This document shows, in pieces, positions 52,490 through 61,765 of a stretch of 64,000 bases of DNA (the first letter of the stretch is position 1; each line of letters opens with the position of its first letter). The notes beneath the pieces are model-generated. The model was not told the DNA's origin, searched no databases, and saw only the letters and a list, made by a program, of their open reading frames with translations. This DNA is from Bacteroidaceae bacterium (GTDB taxonomy: Bacteria > Bacteroidota > Bacteroidia > Bacteroidales > Bacteroidaceae), in NCBI GenBank assembly GCA_017622815.1, contig JAGAQH010000029.1:1-64000 (forward strand), written 5' to 3'. The translations under genes and the position numbers were made by a program.

Positions 52490-53500
52490 CTAAATGTCCA
52501 TCTGTGCCTTGTGAGGGGAGCAATCCCCATTGCGACGCGCGGACTGGCCGGGGAGGGGTCCGCTTTCACCTTTCCGTTTATCATACGCCTCCACTATCCT
52601 TGACACCAGACGGTGGCGCACTATATCTTTGCGGTTCATGTGCACGAATCCTATGCCGCTTACTCCGTCCAGGATTTCCAAGGCCTCGGAAAGTCCGCTT
52701 CTGACGCCACGGGGCAGGTCCACCTGCGATGTGTCTCCAGTGATTATCATCTTGGTGTTCATGCCCATTCGTGTCAGGAACATCTTTATCTGTGCCGAAG
52801 TGGTGTTCTGCGCCTCATCAAGGATAACAACGGCATCGTTCAGCGTGCGTCCTCGCATGAAAGCCAAGGGAGCGATCTGCACGATGTTCTGTTCCATCAT
52901 CTCGCGCAACTTCTGTGCCGGAATCATATCCTCCAGAGCATCGTAGAGGGGTTGCAGATAAGGGTCTATCTTGTCCCTCATGTCACCTGGTAGGAAACCA
53001 AGTTTCTCGCCTGCCTCCACTGCCGGGCGCGAAAGGATTATCTTGCGTATTTCCTTGTTCTTCAGCGAGCGCACGGCCAGCGCTATGCTCATGTATGTCT
53101 TGCCGCTACCGGCAGGTCCGGTGGCGAATATCATATCGTTCTCCTGATAAAGGCGCACCAGTTTCTGCTGGTTCTCGCTTCTGGCGGAAATAGGTTTGCC
53201 CGTTACGCTGTACACCACCACGCCTTCCACGCCCTCCTTGCTGACACGTTCGCCACGCAGAACATGCAGGATATCCTCCTCAGTCAGGCTGTTGTACTTC
53301 AGGCAGTGTTTCTGGAGTTTCTCTACATTCTCCTCCAGAGCGCACATTTCCAATTCATCGCCCATCACATGGAGCACGTTGCCACGTGCCACAATGCGCA
53401 ACTTGGGATAGAGGGCCTTCACCATCTGGATATTGGCATTATTGACCCCATAGAACACTACGGGGTCCACATCTTCCAGTATGATATGCTTTTCTATCAT
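52490..53500 (-). CDS. phoH: PhoH-like ATPase
   Basis: Cytoplasmic RNA-linked ATPase of 336 residues, PhoH family. The N-terminal KH-like or PIN-adjacent part is about 1-110; the P-loop is FATGPAGSGKTYMSIALAV, the second motif VILDEAQNTTSAQIKMFLTR, and GDTSQVDLPRGVRSGL follows. The last 20 residues (GESGPLPGQSARRNGDCSPH and on) look like read-through into intergenic sequence, so the ancestral stop may have been lost. PhoH partners with the rRNA-processing nuclease YbeY in many bacteria. Confidence 0.93.
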   Translation of the reverse strand: MIEKHIILEDVDPVVFYGVNNANIQMVKALYPKLRIVARGNVLHVMGDELEMCALEENVEKLQKHCLKYNSLTEEDILHVLRGERVSKEGVEGVVVYSVTGKPISARSENQQKLVRLYQENDMIFATGPAGSGKTYMSIALAVRSLKNKEIRKIILSRPAVEAGEKLGFLPGDMRDKIDPYLQPLYDALEDMIPAQKLREMMEQNIVQIAPLAFMRGRTLNDAVVILDEAQNTTSAQIKMFLTRMGMNTKMIITGDTSQVDLPRGVRSGLSEALEILDGVSGIGFVHMNRKDIVRHRLVSRIVEAYDKRKGESGPLPGQSARRNGDCSPHKAQMDI

Positions 53501-53537
53501 CTATTGAATGGTTTCGTGTACAAAGTTACATAATATA

Positions 53538-53569
53538 TTTGGATTATACGTCATTTTATAATAACTTTG
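53538..53569 (+). promoter_or_regulatory. Promoter for the DUF5715-like gene and aroE
   Basis: TTTG at 53538-53541 and TAACTTTG at 53562-53569, 20 bases apart, just 11 bases before the ATG at 53581. Confidence 0.6.
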
Positions 53570-53580
53570 TCACGAAAATC

Positions 53581-54279
53581 ATGAGACGACTAAAGAAAAA
53601 CTATTACCTGGCACTGTTTTGCTGCACGGTTGGCATACTGGGAATTGTGAGGATGGCGAATGGCGAAAGCCCCGCCACAGCCAAACAGCCCCTACCCCAA
53701 CCCGCACACCGCCATCCCATATACTCTGTCCCTTCTTTCAGTGGTACGTTCCCCGATCTTCAGGAGACGCACGCCGAGAGTGCAAGGCAGTGGGGTGTAA
53801 AACCTGTAAGAAACCGCATAGAGGCAGAAAAGAGGAAAAGCGAACTGGTATTCATAGGTTCCAACCCCTTCTACAAGATGGACCCTGGCATGAACAGCAG
53901 CATCCCCTATCTCGTGCCACGCGCCGCATCGGCACTGGAAACCATAGCACGTAACTATCTGGACTCTCTCCACGTGAAGGGCATTCCCTTGCATAAGATT
54001 CTGGTAAGCAGTGTCCTGCGAACCGAGGAGGACGTGGAAAGACTACGGCGCACCAACATCAACGCATCCCCCGAATCATGCCACCGCTATGGCACAACCT
54101 TCGACATCCCATACAACAGATACCACACCGTTGAGCCACCCCACGAGAATCGCCGTGCAGTGCAGAACGACACCCTCAAATGGATACTTGCAGAGGTATT
54201 AAGGGATGTACGCGAAAATGGCCTGTGTCATATCAAGTATGAAGTAAAACAGGGATGCTTCCACATTACAGCAAGATGA
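53581..54279 (+). CDS. DUF5715-like, M15-peptidase-like exported protein
   Basis: A 232-residue protein with an N-terminal membrane or signal segment (YYLALFCCTVGILGIVRMANG). SCHRYGTTFDIPYNRY fits the SxHxxGxxxD zinc motif of M15 D-Ala-D-Ala peptidases, and CFHITAR at the C terminus could supply the third ligand, so a peptidoglycan carboxypeptidase-like role is possible. The Bacteroidales family is labelled DUF5715, as I recall. The ATG at 53581 is chosen as it follows the promoter and begins the signal. Its stop overlaps aroE (ATGA). Confidence 0.75.
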   Translation: MRRLKKNYYLALFCCTVGILGIVRMANGESPATAKQPLPQPAHRHPIYSVPSFSGTFPDLQETHAESARQWGVKPVRNRIEAEKRKSELVFIGSNPFYKMDPGMNSSIPYLVPRAASALETIARNYLDSLHVKGIPLHKILVSSVLRTEEDVERLRRTNINASPESCHRYGTTFDIPYNRYHTVEPPHENRRAVQNDTLKWILAEVLRDVRENGLCHIKYEVKQGCFHITAR

Positions 54280-55049
54280 AGGAATACGGACTCATAGGAT
54301 TGACACTGGGACACAGCTTTAGCAGAAATTTCTTTACAGAGAAATTCCAGCAAGAGGGCATTGACGCCCAATATCTCAACTTCGAGATACCCGACATAGG
54401 GTGTCTTGCAGACATTCTTCGCAAGCATCCGAATCTGGAGGGGCTGAACTGCACCATCCCCTACAAGGAGTCCATACTGCCGTATCTTGACGACATCACG
54501 TCGGAGGCCCGGGAAATAGGTGCCGTGAACGTGGTGAAGATCCAACGTGACGAAAACTACACCGGCGGCAGGTGCATGGACGGCATCCGGCTGACTGGCC
54601 ACAACAGCGACATCATAGGTTTTACCAACAGTATATCCCCTCTGCTGAAGCCGCACCACAGGAAAGCCTTGATTTTAGGTACCGGAGGAGCGGCAAAAGC
54701 CATTAGGACAGGACTGGAGAAACTGGGCATAAACTGCACCTATGTCAGCAGAAAAGTGGGCGGAAACCGCCTCACCTACAAGGAAGTCAGCCCCGACACC
54801 TTGCAGGAATACCATGTAATCGTGAACTGCAGCCCCGTAGGAATGTTCCCCCACACCGACGAGGCACCGGACCTGCCATACGGCGCCCTTTCTCCCGACC
54901 ACCTCCTGTACGACCTCATCTATAATCCCGAAATGACCATGTTCCTGCAATATGGAGCACAGCACGGCGCCGTAGTGAAGAACGGCCAGGAGATGCTGGA
55001 ACTGCAGGCTGTTGCCAGTTGGGACATCTGGACTTCCGACAAGAGGTAA
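54276..55049 (+). CDS. aroE: Shikimate dehydrogenase (AroE)
   Basis: NADPH-dependent reduction of 3-dehydroshikimate to shikimate, in aromatic amino-acid synthesis. It has 257 residues from the ATG overlapping the previous stop. Motifs: LIGLTLGHSFSRNFF (substrate SxS), GLNCTIPYKESILPYLD with catalytic Lys, GAVNVVK, the Rossmann loop LILGTGGAAKAI and NCSPVGMFP, then NGQEMLELQA at the C terminus. Confidence 0.96.
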   Translation: MKEYGLIGLTLGHSFSRNFFTEKFQQEGIDAQYLNFEIPDIGCLADILRKHPNLEGLNCTIPYKESILPYLDDITSEAREIGAVNVVKIQRDENYTGGRCMDGIRLTGHNSDIIGFTNSISPLLKPHHRKALILGTGGAAKAIRTGLEKLGINCTYVSRKVGGNRLTYKEVSPDTLQEYHVIVNCSPVGMFPHTDEAPDLPYGALSPDHLLYDLIYNPEMTMFLQYGAQHGAVVKNGQEMLELQAVASWDIWTSDKR

Positions 55050-55238
55050 GCCGTTTAACGGACGCCCGCAAAACCAAACGGGGAACACAAAAGCAAGAGA
55101 CGTCAAAGAACCAAAGGCAACAGGACTCTATCTGACAAAACAGTCAACATTTCCATAGCGCTTACCGCAACTTACTTCATTTTTTAGTGCCCCTGCCCCT
55201 CGTCCTTAGGCGCTACGGTTCGAAAAACCTCAAATATA

Positions 55239-55270
55239 TTTGATATTTTACTCACTTCTTCGTATCTTTG
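55239..55270 (+). promoter_or_regulatory. Promoter for purM-prfA
   Basis: TTTG at 55239-55242 and TATCTTTG at 55263-55270, separated by 20 bases, 27 bases before purM. The gap 55050-55238 shows no other feature. Confidence 0.7.
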
Positions 55271-55297
55271 TGCCCATAAATATAATACATTATCATT

Positions 55298-56464
55298 ATG
55301 AGCAACCAAAGATACATGATGCGCGGTGTATCCGCTGCAAAGGAGGACGTACACAACGCCATCAAGAACATAGACAAGGGACTTTTCCCCCAAGCCTTCT
55401 GCAAGATAATCCCCGACATACTGGGAGGCGACCCCGAGTACTGCAACATCATGCATGCCGACGGTGCCGGAACAAAGTCTTCTCTGGCATACATGTACTG
55501 GAAGGAGACCGGCGATCTGGGCGTATGGAAAGGCATTGCCCAGGATGCGCTTATCATGAACACCGACGACCTCCTGTGTGTGGGCGCTGTGGGCAACATC
55601 CTGGTAAGTTCCACCATCGGACGCAACAAGATGCTCATCCCGGGCGAAGTCATCTCTGCCATCATCAACGGCACTGACGAACTGATGGCCGAGATGCGCG
55701 AAATGGGAGTAGGCATCTACGGCACAGGGGGCGAGACCGCCGATGTGGGCGACCTGGTACGCACCATCATCGTGGACAGCACCGTCACCTGCCGCATGAA
55801 GCGCAGCGATGTCATTGACAATGCCAACATCCGCCCCGGAGATGTCATCGTGGGTCTTTCAAGCACAGGACAGGCCACCTACGAGAAGGAGTACAACGGC
55901 GGCATGGGCAGCAACGGTCTGACCTCTGCACGCCACGACGTTTTCAACAAGTACCTGGCCGAAAAGTATCCCGAGAGTTATGACCACCAGGTGCCTGAAG
56001 AACTGGTATATAGCGGCAAGTACAAACTTACCGACGAGGTGGAGGGTGCACCCCTCACCGCCGGCAAACTGGTTCTCTCCCCCACCCGCACTTATGCTCC
56101 TGTGGTAAAGAGATTGCTTGACGAGATGCGTGCCGACATACACGGCATGGTGCACTGCACCGGTGGCGCACAGACCAAGGTGCTGCACTTCGTCAGCGAC
56201 AACTGCCGCGTCATCAAGGACAACATGTTCCCCGTGCCACCTCTGTTCCGTGCCATACAGGAAGAGAGCCAGACAGACTGGAGCGAGATGTACAAGGTGT
56301 TCAACATGGGCCACCGCCTGGAGGTCTATGTTGCTCCCGAAATGGCAGAGAAGGTAATAGCCATTTCCAAGTCATTCAACATCGACGCACAGATTGTGGG
56401 ACACATAGAGGAGGGCAAGAAGAGCCTGACCATAAAGAGCGAGTTCGGCGAGTTCAACTACTAA
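55298..56464 (+). CDS. purM: Phosphoribosylformylglycinamidine cyclo-ligase (PurM)
   Basis: AIR synthetase of 388 residues: ATP-dependent ring closure of FGAM in purine synthesis. The longer length fits the Bacteroidales form. Features: HADGAGTKSSLAYMYW (substrate and metal loop), DDLLCVGAVG, GIYGTGGETADVGDLVRT, GLSSTGQATYEKEYNGGMGSNGL (shortened here to its ends near 188 and 210), and MVHCTGGAQTKVLHF. It is followed after 18 bases by prfA. Confidence 0.95.
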   Translation: MSNQRYMMRGVSAAKEDVHNAIKNIDKGLFPQAFCKIIPDILGGDPEYCNIMHADGAGTKSSLAYMYWKETGDLGVWKGIAQDALIMNTDDLLCVGAVGNILVSSTIGRNKMLIPGEVISAIINGTDELMAEMREMGVGIYGTGGETADVGDLVRTIIVDSTVTCRMKRSDVIDNANIRPGDVIVGLSSTGQATYEKEYNGGMGSNGLTSARHDVFNKYLAEKYPESYDHQVPEELVYSGKYKLTDEVEGAPLTAGKLVLSPTRTYAPVVKRLLDEMRADIHGMVHCTGGAQTKVLHFVSDNCRVIKDNMFPVPPLFRAIQEESQTDWSEMYKVFNMGHRLEVYVAPEMAEKVIAISKSFNIDAQIVGHIEEGKKSLTIKSEFGEFNY

Positions 56465-56482
56465 TCCCTGAGACTTACAGAA

Positions 56483-57589
56483 ATGGCAAACAACTTGCTT
56501 GAACGACTGGAAGGCCTGGTGTCGCGCTTTGAGGAGGTGTCCACCCTCATTACAGACCCCGGCGTCATAGCCGACCAGAAGAGATACGTGAAACTGACCA
56601 AGGAGTACAAGGACCTCGGCCGCATAGTGGATGCCCGCAAGGAATATGTGGGATGCCTGCAGAACATTGCCGACGCAAAGGAAATGCTGGCCATGGAGGA
56701 GGATGCCGAAACAAAGGAGATGCTGCGCGAAGAACTCTCCGAGAGCGAAAAGCGCATCCCCGAACTCGAGGACGAGATAAAACTGCTCCTCGTACCTGCC
56801 GACCCCGAGGACGACAAGAACGTCATCATGGAAATCCGTGGCGGTACGGGTGGCGACGAGGCGGCCCTCTTTGCCGGCGACCTGTTCCGCATGTACAGCA
56901 AATACATTGAGACTAAGGGATGGAAGATGGCCGTGTCCAGTTTCAGCGAGGGTTCCTCAGGCGGATACAAGGAAATCATCTTCAGCGTCACCGGCGAAGG
57001 CGTGTACGGCATCATGAAGTACGAGAGCGGTGTGCACCGCGTACAGCGTGTACCTGCCACAGAGACACAGGGACGTGTACACACCAGCGCCGCCACAGTG
57101 GCAGTACTTCCCGAAGCCGAGGAGTTCGATGTGGAAATCAACGAGGGTGCCATCAAGTGGGATACCTTCCGCTCAAGTGGTGCCGGCGGACAGAACGTAA
57201 ACAAGGTGGAGTCCGGCGTGCGTGCCCGCTACATGTGGCGCAACCCATTCACCAACGAGGACGAAGAAATTCTGGTGGAGTGTACCGAGACACGCGACCA
57301 GCCCAAGAACAAGGAGCGTGCCCTGGCTCGCCTGCGCACATTCATCTACGACAAGGAGCACCAGAAGTATCTGGACGACATCGCCTCAAAGAGAAAGACC
57401 ATGGTATCCACCGGCGACCGCTCTGCCAAGATACGCACCTACAACTATCCGCAGGGACGCATCACCGACCACCGCATCGGCTACACCATCTACAACCTCA
57501 GCGCTTTCATGGACGGCAGCATACAGGACTGCATAGACCACCTCATCGTGGCAGAAAACGCAGAACGCCTGAAAGAAGCCGAACTGTAA
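56483..57589 (+). CDS. prfA: Peptide chain release factor 1 (RF1)
   Basis: Class I release factor that reads UAA and UAG stop codons, 368 residues. Domain 1 is coiled coil, the GTGGDEAALFAGDLFRMY segment is conserved, the codon-recognition motif region reads VQRVPATETQGRVHTS (PAT type, so RF1 rather than RF2), and the GGQ motif lies in SSGAGGQNVNKVESGVR. It ends with IGYTIYNLSAFMDG. Its place between purM and pyrF is conserved in Bacteroidales. Confidence 0.98.
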   Translation: MANNLLERLEGLVSRFEEVSTLITDPGVIADQKRYVKLTKEYKDLGRIVDARKEYVGCLQNIADAKEMLAMEEDAETKEMLREELSESEKRIPELEDEIKLLLVPADPEDDKNVIMEIRGGTGGDEAALFAGDLFRMYSKYIETKGWKMAVSSFSEGSSGGYKEIIFSVTGEGVYGIMKYESGVHRVQRVPATETQGRVHTSAATVAVLPEAEEFDVEINEGAIKWDTFRSSGAGGQNVNKVESGVRARYMWRNPFTNEDEEILVECTETRDQPKNKERALARLRTFIYDKEHQKYLDDIASKRKTMVSTGDRSAKIRTYNYPQGRITDHRIGYTIYNLSAFMDGSIQDCIDHLIVAENAERLKEAEL

Positions 57590-57610
57590 AGCAATACCAA
57601 CAAAAACTAT

Positions 57611-57649
57611 AGTCACTATAAAATCTATAGAATCTATAGGATCTATAAC
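57611..57649. repeat. Short tandem repeat (AATCTATAG)
   Basis: About three 10-base units built on AATCTATAGG between prfA and pyrF, at 57620-57649, preceded by a related ACTATAGTCACTATA. Confidence 0.6.
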
Positions 57650-57677
57650 CCAAGTCTAACCCTTAACCCCAAATACT

Positions 57678-58505
57678 ATGACCAGACAAGAACTTATCCG
57701 TAATATCAAGACAAAGCGCAGTTTCCTCTGCGTAGGCCTTGACACCGACCTGAAGAAAGTACCTGCCCACCTCCTGAACGAGGAAGACCCCATCTTCGCG
57801 TTCAACAAGGCCATCATAGATGCCACCGCCGCATACTGCGTGGCATACAAGCCCAACCTTGCCTTCTACGAGGCTTTTGGCGTGAAAGGTCTCATGGCTT
57901 TCGAGAAGACGGTAAAGTACATCCAGGAGAACTACCCCGACCAGTTCATCATCGCTGATGCCAAGCGTGGCGATATCGGCAACACTTCTGCCATGTACGC
58001 ACGGACGTTCTTCGAGGAATACAATCTCGACTCCGTTACCGTAGCGCCCTACATGGGCGAGGATAGCGTAACCCCCTTCTTGGGCTATGACGGCAAGTGG
58101 GTCATCCTCCTTGCACTTACCAGCAACAAGGGCAGCCACGACTTCCAGTTGACAGAGAGCACCGACGGCGAGAAACTCTTCCAGAAGGTTCTGCGCAAGA
58201 GCCAGGAGTGGGCCGGCAACGACCAGATGATGTACGTGGTGGGCGCCACACAGGGACAGGCCTTCGAGGAAATACGCAAGATAGTGCCCGACCACTTCCT
58301 TCTCGTGCCTGGCGTAGGTGCCCAGGGCGGTTCACTTAGCGAGGTGTGCAAATACGGCATGACACAGGACTGCTGCCTGCTGGTAAACAGTTCACGCGCC
58401 ATCATCTATGCCGACAACACAGAGAACTTTGCCAATGCTGCTGCCGAGGCGGCAAAGGCCGTACAGGAGGAAATGGCAGCAGAACTGGACAGCAGAGGCA
58501 TCTAA
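57678..58505 (+). CDS. pyrF: Orotidine 5'-phosphate decarboxylase (PyrF)
   Basis: Final step of UMP synthesis, 275 residues; this is the longer type 2 OMP decarboxylase. Motifs: [38 protein letters not shown], the catalytic Asp-Lys pair in [14 protein letters not shown], and [14 protein letters not shown]. It lies 88 bases after prfA. Confidence 0.97.
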   Translation: MTRQELIRNIKTKRSFLCVGLDTDLKKVPAHLLNEEDPIFAFNKAIIDATAAYCVAYKPNLAFYEAFGVKGLMAFEKTVKYIQENYPDQFIIADAKRGDIGNTSAMYARTFFEEYNLDSVTVAPYMGEDSVTPFLGYDGKWVILLALTSNKGSHDFQLTESTDGEKLFQKVLRKSQEWAGNDQMMYVVGATQGQAFEEIRKIVPDHFLLVPGVGAQGGSLSEVCKYGMTQDCCLLVNSSRAIIYADNTENFANAAAEAAKAVQEEMAAELDSRGI

Positions 58506-58511
58506 CACTCC

Positions 58512-58556
58512 CCAAAGACCCCAAAGACCCTAAAGACCTTAAAGACCCTAAAGACC
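58512..58556. repeat. Five-copy 9-bp tandem repeat (YYAAAGACC)
   Basis: Units at 58512, 58521, 58530, 58539 and 58548: CCAAAGACC twice, then CTAAAGACC, TTAAAGACC and CTAAAGACC. It lies in the pyrF-lpxD gap; its codon-multiple unit gives an open frame but no start codon suits it. Confidence 0.85.
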
Positions 58557-58579
58557 CGTCATAAACCCAAAATAATAAC

Positions 58580-59638
58580 ATGGAATTCAGCGCACAAATG
58601 ATAGCCGGACTTGTTGGGGGAACCGTAGTAGGCGACCCGCAAGCCACCGTATCCGATTTCGCGAAGATAGAGGAAGGCCGCCCCGGCTGCATCAGTTTCC
58701 TTGCCAACGACAAATACGAGCATCACATATACACTACCGAAAGCAGCATCGTGCTTGTCAATGACTCCTTCGAGCCAAAACAGGAAATCAAGGCCACACT
58801 GATAAAGGTGGCAAACTCCCGCGAGGCCGTAGCCAACCTCATCAACATATACGACAGCATGAAGCCCAAACCCAAGGGCATAGACCCCACGGCTTCCATA
58901 GACCCCACCGCCACCATCGGCAAGGATGTCTACATTGGCCCCTTTGTGGCCATTGGTCCTAAGGCGGTGATCGGAGACGGCTGCATCCTGCATCCGCATG
59001 TCACCATAGGGGAAAAGGCCACCATTGGCGACAACACCGAGATGTATGCCGGCAGTGTGGTGTACCACGACTGCAAGGTGGGGGCAAGGTGCATACTCCA
59101 TGCCAACGCTGTCATAGGTGCCGACGGGTTCGGCTTTGAACCTACAGCAGAGGGTTACAAGAAGATTGCGCAGATCGGCATAGCCGTACTGGAGGACGAT
59201 GTGGAAATCGGAGCCAACTCCTGTGTGGACCGTGCCGTAATGGGCGAAACCGTCATACATCGCGGCACAAAGATAGACAACCTCGTGCAGATAGGCCACA
59301 ACTGCGAAGTGGGTAGCCATACTGTAATGTCGGCCCAGGTTGGAGTGGCGGGTTCCACAAAGATAGGCGAATGGTGCATGTTCGGCGGACAAGTGGGAAT
59401 AGCAGGCCATGCCACCATAGCAGACAGGACCCAGGCCGGTGCGCAGTCAGGCATACCCAACAGCGTCAAGAAGCCCGACCAGCAACTCATGGGTTCTCCT
59501 GCCATTGAGCCGCGCACATGGTGGAAGGCTCAGGCCGTAGTAAAACAACTCCCCGACATGTGGACCTCCATGAACCGCATGAAAAAGGAGATAGAGGAAC
59601 TGAAAGCACAACTACAGGAACAGAAAAAGCAGGATTAG
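58580..59638 (+). CDS. lpxD: UDP-3-O-acylglucosamine N-acyltransferase (LpxD)
   Basis: Third step of lipid A synthesis: transfers a 3-hydroxyacyl chain to the 2-amino group of UDP-3-O-acylglucosamine. It has 352 residues. The N-terminal uridine-binding domain (about 1-100) includes CISFLANDKYEHHIY. The left-handed beta helix (about 100-320) is made of hexapeptide repeats, including VYIGPFVAIG and catalytic His in LVQIGHNCEVG. A C-terminal helix follows. It begins the lpxD-lpxC-lpxA series. Confidence 0.97.
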   Translation: MEFSAQMIAGLVGGTVVGDPQATVSDFAKIEEGRPGCISFLANDKYEHHIYTTESSIVLVNDSFEPKQEIKATLIKVANSREAVANLINIYDSMKPKPKGIDPTASIDPTATIGKDVYIGPFVAIGPKAVIGDGCILHPHVTIGEKATIGDNTEMYAGSVVYHDCKVGARCILHANAVIGADGFGFEPTAEGYKKIAQIGIAVLEDDVEIGANSCVDRAVMGETVIHRGTKIDNLVQIGHNCEVGSHTVMSAQVGVAGSTKIGEWCMFGGQVGIAGHATIADRTQAGAQSGIPNSVKKPDQQLMGSPAIEPRTWWKAQAVVKQLPDMWTSMNRMKKEIEELKAQLQEQKKQD

Positions 59639-59674
59639 TCCCTCTCCACAACAGAACATACACATTATATATAT

Positions 59675-60571
59675 ATGAAACAACGCACACTGACATCACC
59701 TTTCACACTACATGGCAAAGGACTTCACACCGGCATGGACCTTACTGTCACATTCTGTCCGGCCCCGGAAAACCACGGGTACAAGATCCGACGCGTAGAC
59801 ATGGAAGGACAACCAACAATAGATGCCGTTGCCGAAAATGTAATAGAAACAACCAGAGGTACTGTACTCGGTATCGGGGATGCACGTTGCAGTACCATCG
59901 AGCATGGCCTCAGTGCCTTGTATGCCTTTGGCATTGACAATGTATTGATACAGGTGGACGGACCGGAATTCCCCATCCTTGACGGCAGTGCGGCTCCATA
60001 CGTACAGAAAATACATGAGGCCGGCATATCTGAGCAGAATGCCGACAAGAACTGGCTCATCATTACGGAACCGGTAGAGATAATGGACGACAGTACCGGT
60101 TCGCACATAACCATACTGCCTGCCGACGACTTCGCCGTTTCCGTAACCATAGACTTCAACTCCAAGATGATGCCCATCCAGACTGCAACGCTGAGGGACA
60201 TCAACGACTTTGAAAAAGAGTTCTCTGCGGCACGTACCTTTGTCTTCGTCAGGGAAATAGAGCAGCTGCTGGCTTTGGGATTGATAAAGGGCGGCGACCT
60301 GGACAATGCCATAGTCATCTACGAAAGACAGACCACACAGGAGAGCATGGACAAACTCTGCCAACTGACCAAGGCGGAATGGCACGATGCCACCAAACTG
60401 GGTTACATACAGCACAAACCTCTCGTGTGGGACAATGAGCCTGCCAGACACAAACTGCTGGACATCATCGGCGACATTGCTCTCGTGGGCAGACCCATAA
60501 AAGGACATATCGTTGCCACCAAACCCGGACATACCATCAACAATAGGTTCGCCCGGTTGCTGAGGGGATAA
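59675..60571 (+). CDS. lpxC: LpxC deacetylase lacking the usual FabZ fusion domain
   Basis: UDP-3-O-acyl-N-acetylglucosamine deacetylase, the committed lipid A step, 298 residues. Zinc ligands are in STIEHGLSALYA and in KLLDIIGDIAL with the preceding ARH; FVFVREIEQLLALGLIKGGD is conserved, and KGHIVATKPGHTINNRFARL is the normal end of the LpxC half. In Bacteroidetes this protein usually continues into a FabZ dehydratase (about 460 residues total). Here a stop follows LLRG, and two 170-base repeats fill the space before lpxA. The deacetylase looks complete; where FabZ is encoded is not shown. Confidence 0.95.
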   Translation: MKQRTLTSPFTLHGKGLHTGMDLTVTFCPAPENHGYKIRRVDMEGQPTIDAVAENVIETTRGTVLGIGDARCSTIEHGLSALYAFGIDNVLIQVDGPEFPILDGSAAPYVQKIHEAGISEQNADKNWLIITEPVEIMDDSTGSHITILPADDFAVSVTIDFNSKMMPIQTATLRDINDFEKEFSAARTFVFVREIEQLLALGLIKGGDLDNAIVIYERQTTQESMDKLCQLTKAEWHDATKLGYIQHKPLVWDNEPARHKLLDIIGDIALVGRPIKGHIVATKPGHTINNRFARLLRG

Positions 60572-60589
60572 GGAGAAGAAGACCCCTCC

Positions 60590-60759
60590 CCAACCTCTGC
60601 GCTCTCTGTCGTAGCGAAGCTTGCGACCCCTCCAGCGCCAGCGTGAATACAAAAAACTCTGCGTTCTTTGCGTAATCTGCGTGAGAACAAAAATGCGTGA
60701 GAGCAAAAACATACCAATAATAAACGGACGCGGCATGCCGCGTCCCTACTGCAAGACAA
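60590..60759 (+). repeat. 170-bp tandem repeat, copy 1
   Basis: Begins CCAACCTCTGCG and ends CTGCAAGACAA. It includes the perfect palindrome GGACGCGGCATGCCGCGTCC at 60726-60745 and two TGCGTGAGAGCAAAAA-type blocks. Non-coding, directly after lpxC. It matches copy 2 at all but two positions by eye. Confidence 0.9.
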
Positions 60760-60781
60760 CACACATATAGTTACACCATCA

Positions 60782-60951
60782 CCAACCTCTGCGCCCTCTG
60801 TCGTAGCGAAGCTTGCGACCCCTCCAGCGCCAGCGTGAATACAAAAAACTCTGCGTTCTTTGCGTAATCTGCGTGAGAGCAAAAATGCGTGAGAGCAAAA
60901 ACATACCAATAATAAACGGACGCGGCATGCCGCGTCCCTACTGCAAGACAA
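60782..60951 (+). repeat. 170-bp tandem repeat, copy 2
   Basis: Starts 192 bases after copy 1 and ends 40 bases before lpxA. The same palindrome lies at 60918-60937. The two observed differences are a T/C in the CTCTG block and an A/G in GAGARC. Confidence 0.9.
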
Positions 60952-60990
60952 TACAAAAAATACCGACAAACCAATAACTATTAACATACT

Positions 60991-61758
60991 ATGATCAGCC
61001 CCTTAGCATTCATCCATCCCGAAGCACAAATCGGAGAGAATTGTGAGATTGGCCCTTTCTGCTATATCGACAAGAATGTAGTAATCGGCGACAATAACGT
61101 ACTGATGAACAGTGTCACCGTACTTTACGGCGCAAGAATAGGAAACGGCAACAAGTTCTTCCCCGGTGCCGTCATAGGAGCCGTTCCACAGGACCTGAAG
61201 TTCCATGGCGAGGAGACAACTGCGGAAATTGGAGACAACAACACCTTCCGCGAGAATGTCACCATAAACCGTGGCACTGCTGCCAAGAACAAGACCGTGG
61301 TAGGCAGCGGCAACCTGTTCATGGAGGGGGTACACATCGCCCACGACGACATCATTGGCAATGAATGCATCATTGGCAACGGCACAAAACTGGCCGGCGA
61401 AGTGACTATAGACGACCGCGCCATCCTTTCTGCCAACGTGCTCGTACACCAGTTCTGCCGCATCGGCAGCTACTGCATGGTTGGCGGCGGCACACGCAGC
61501 GCACAGGACATCCTGCCATACGCCATGATAGCACGCGACCCTGCCGCATACTGCGGCCTGAACACCGTGGGACTGCGCAGACGTGGTTTCAACCGCGACA
61601 TCATAGATAACATCCACCGCACCTACCAGATCATACTGCAAGGCACAGGACTGCTGAAAGACCTGCTCGCCAAGGTGGAGGAAGAGATACCCAACTCTCC
61701 CGAAATAGACTACATACTGGACTTCATACGTACAAGCAAGAGAGGCTTTATAAGATAG
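60991..61758 (+). CDS. lpxA: UDP-N-acetylglucosamine acyltransferase (LpxA)
   Basis: First step of lipid A synthesis: O-acylation of UDP-GlcNAc, 255 residues. Hexapeptide-repeat beta helix from ISPLAFIHPEAQIGENCEIG onward, with catalytic His in EGVHIAHDDIIGN and IGAVPQDLKF. The C-terminal helical part contains GLNTVGLRRRGFNRDII. It is separated from lpxC by the tandem repeats but keeps the usual order. Confidence 0.97.
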   Translation: MISPLAFIHPEAQIGENCEIGPFCYIDKNVVIGDNNVLMNSVTVLYGARIGNGNKFFPGAVIGAVPQDLKFHGEETTAEIGDNNTFRENVTINRGTAAKNKTVVGSGNLFMEGVHIAHDDIIGNECIIGNGTKLAGEVTIDDRAILSANVLVHQFCRIGSYCMVGGGTRSAQDILPYAMIARDPAAYCGLNTVGLRRRGFNRDIIDNIHRTYQIILQGTGLLKDLLAKVEEEIPNSPEIDYILDFIRTSKRGFIR

Positions 61759-61765
61759 AATTATC

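Noticed and set aside
56920-57612. A 230-residue plus-strand frame inside prfA
   Set aside because: It is an out-of-frame reading of prfA, rich in Arg, His and Gly with no domain.
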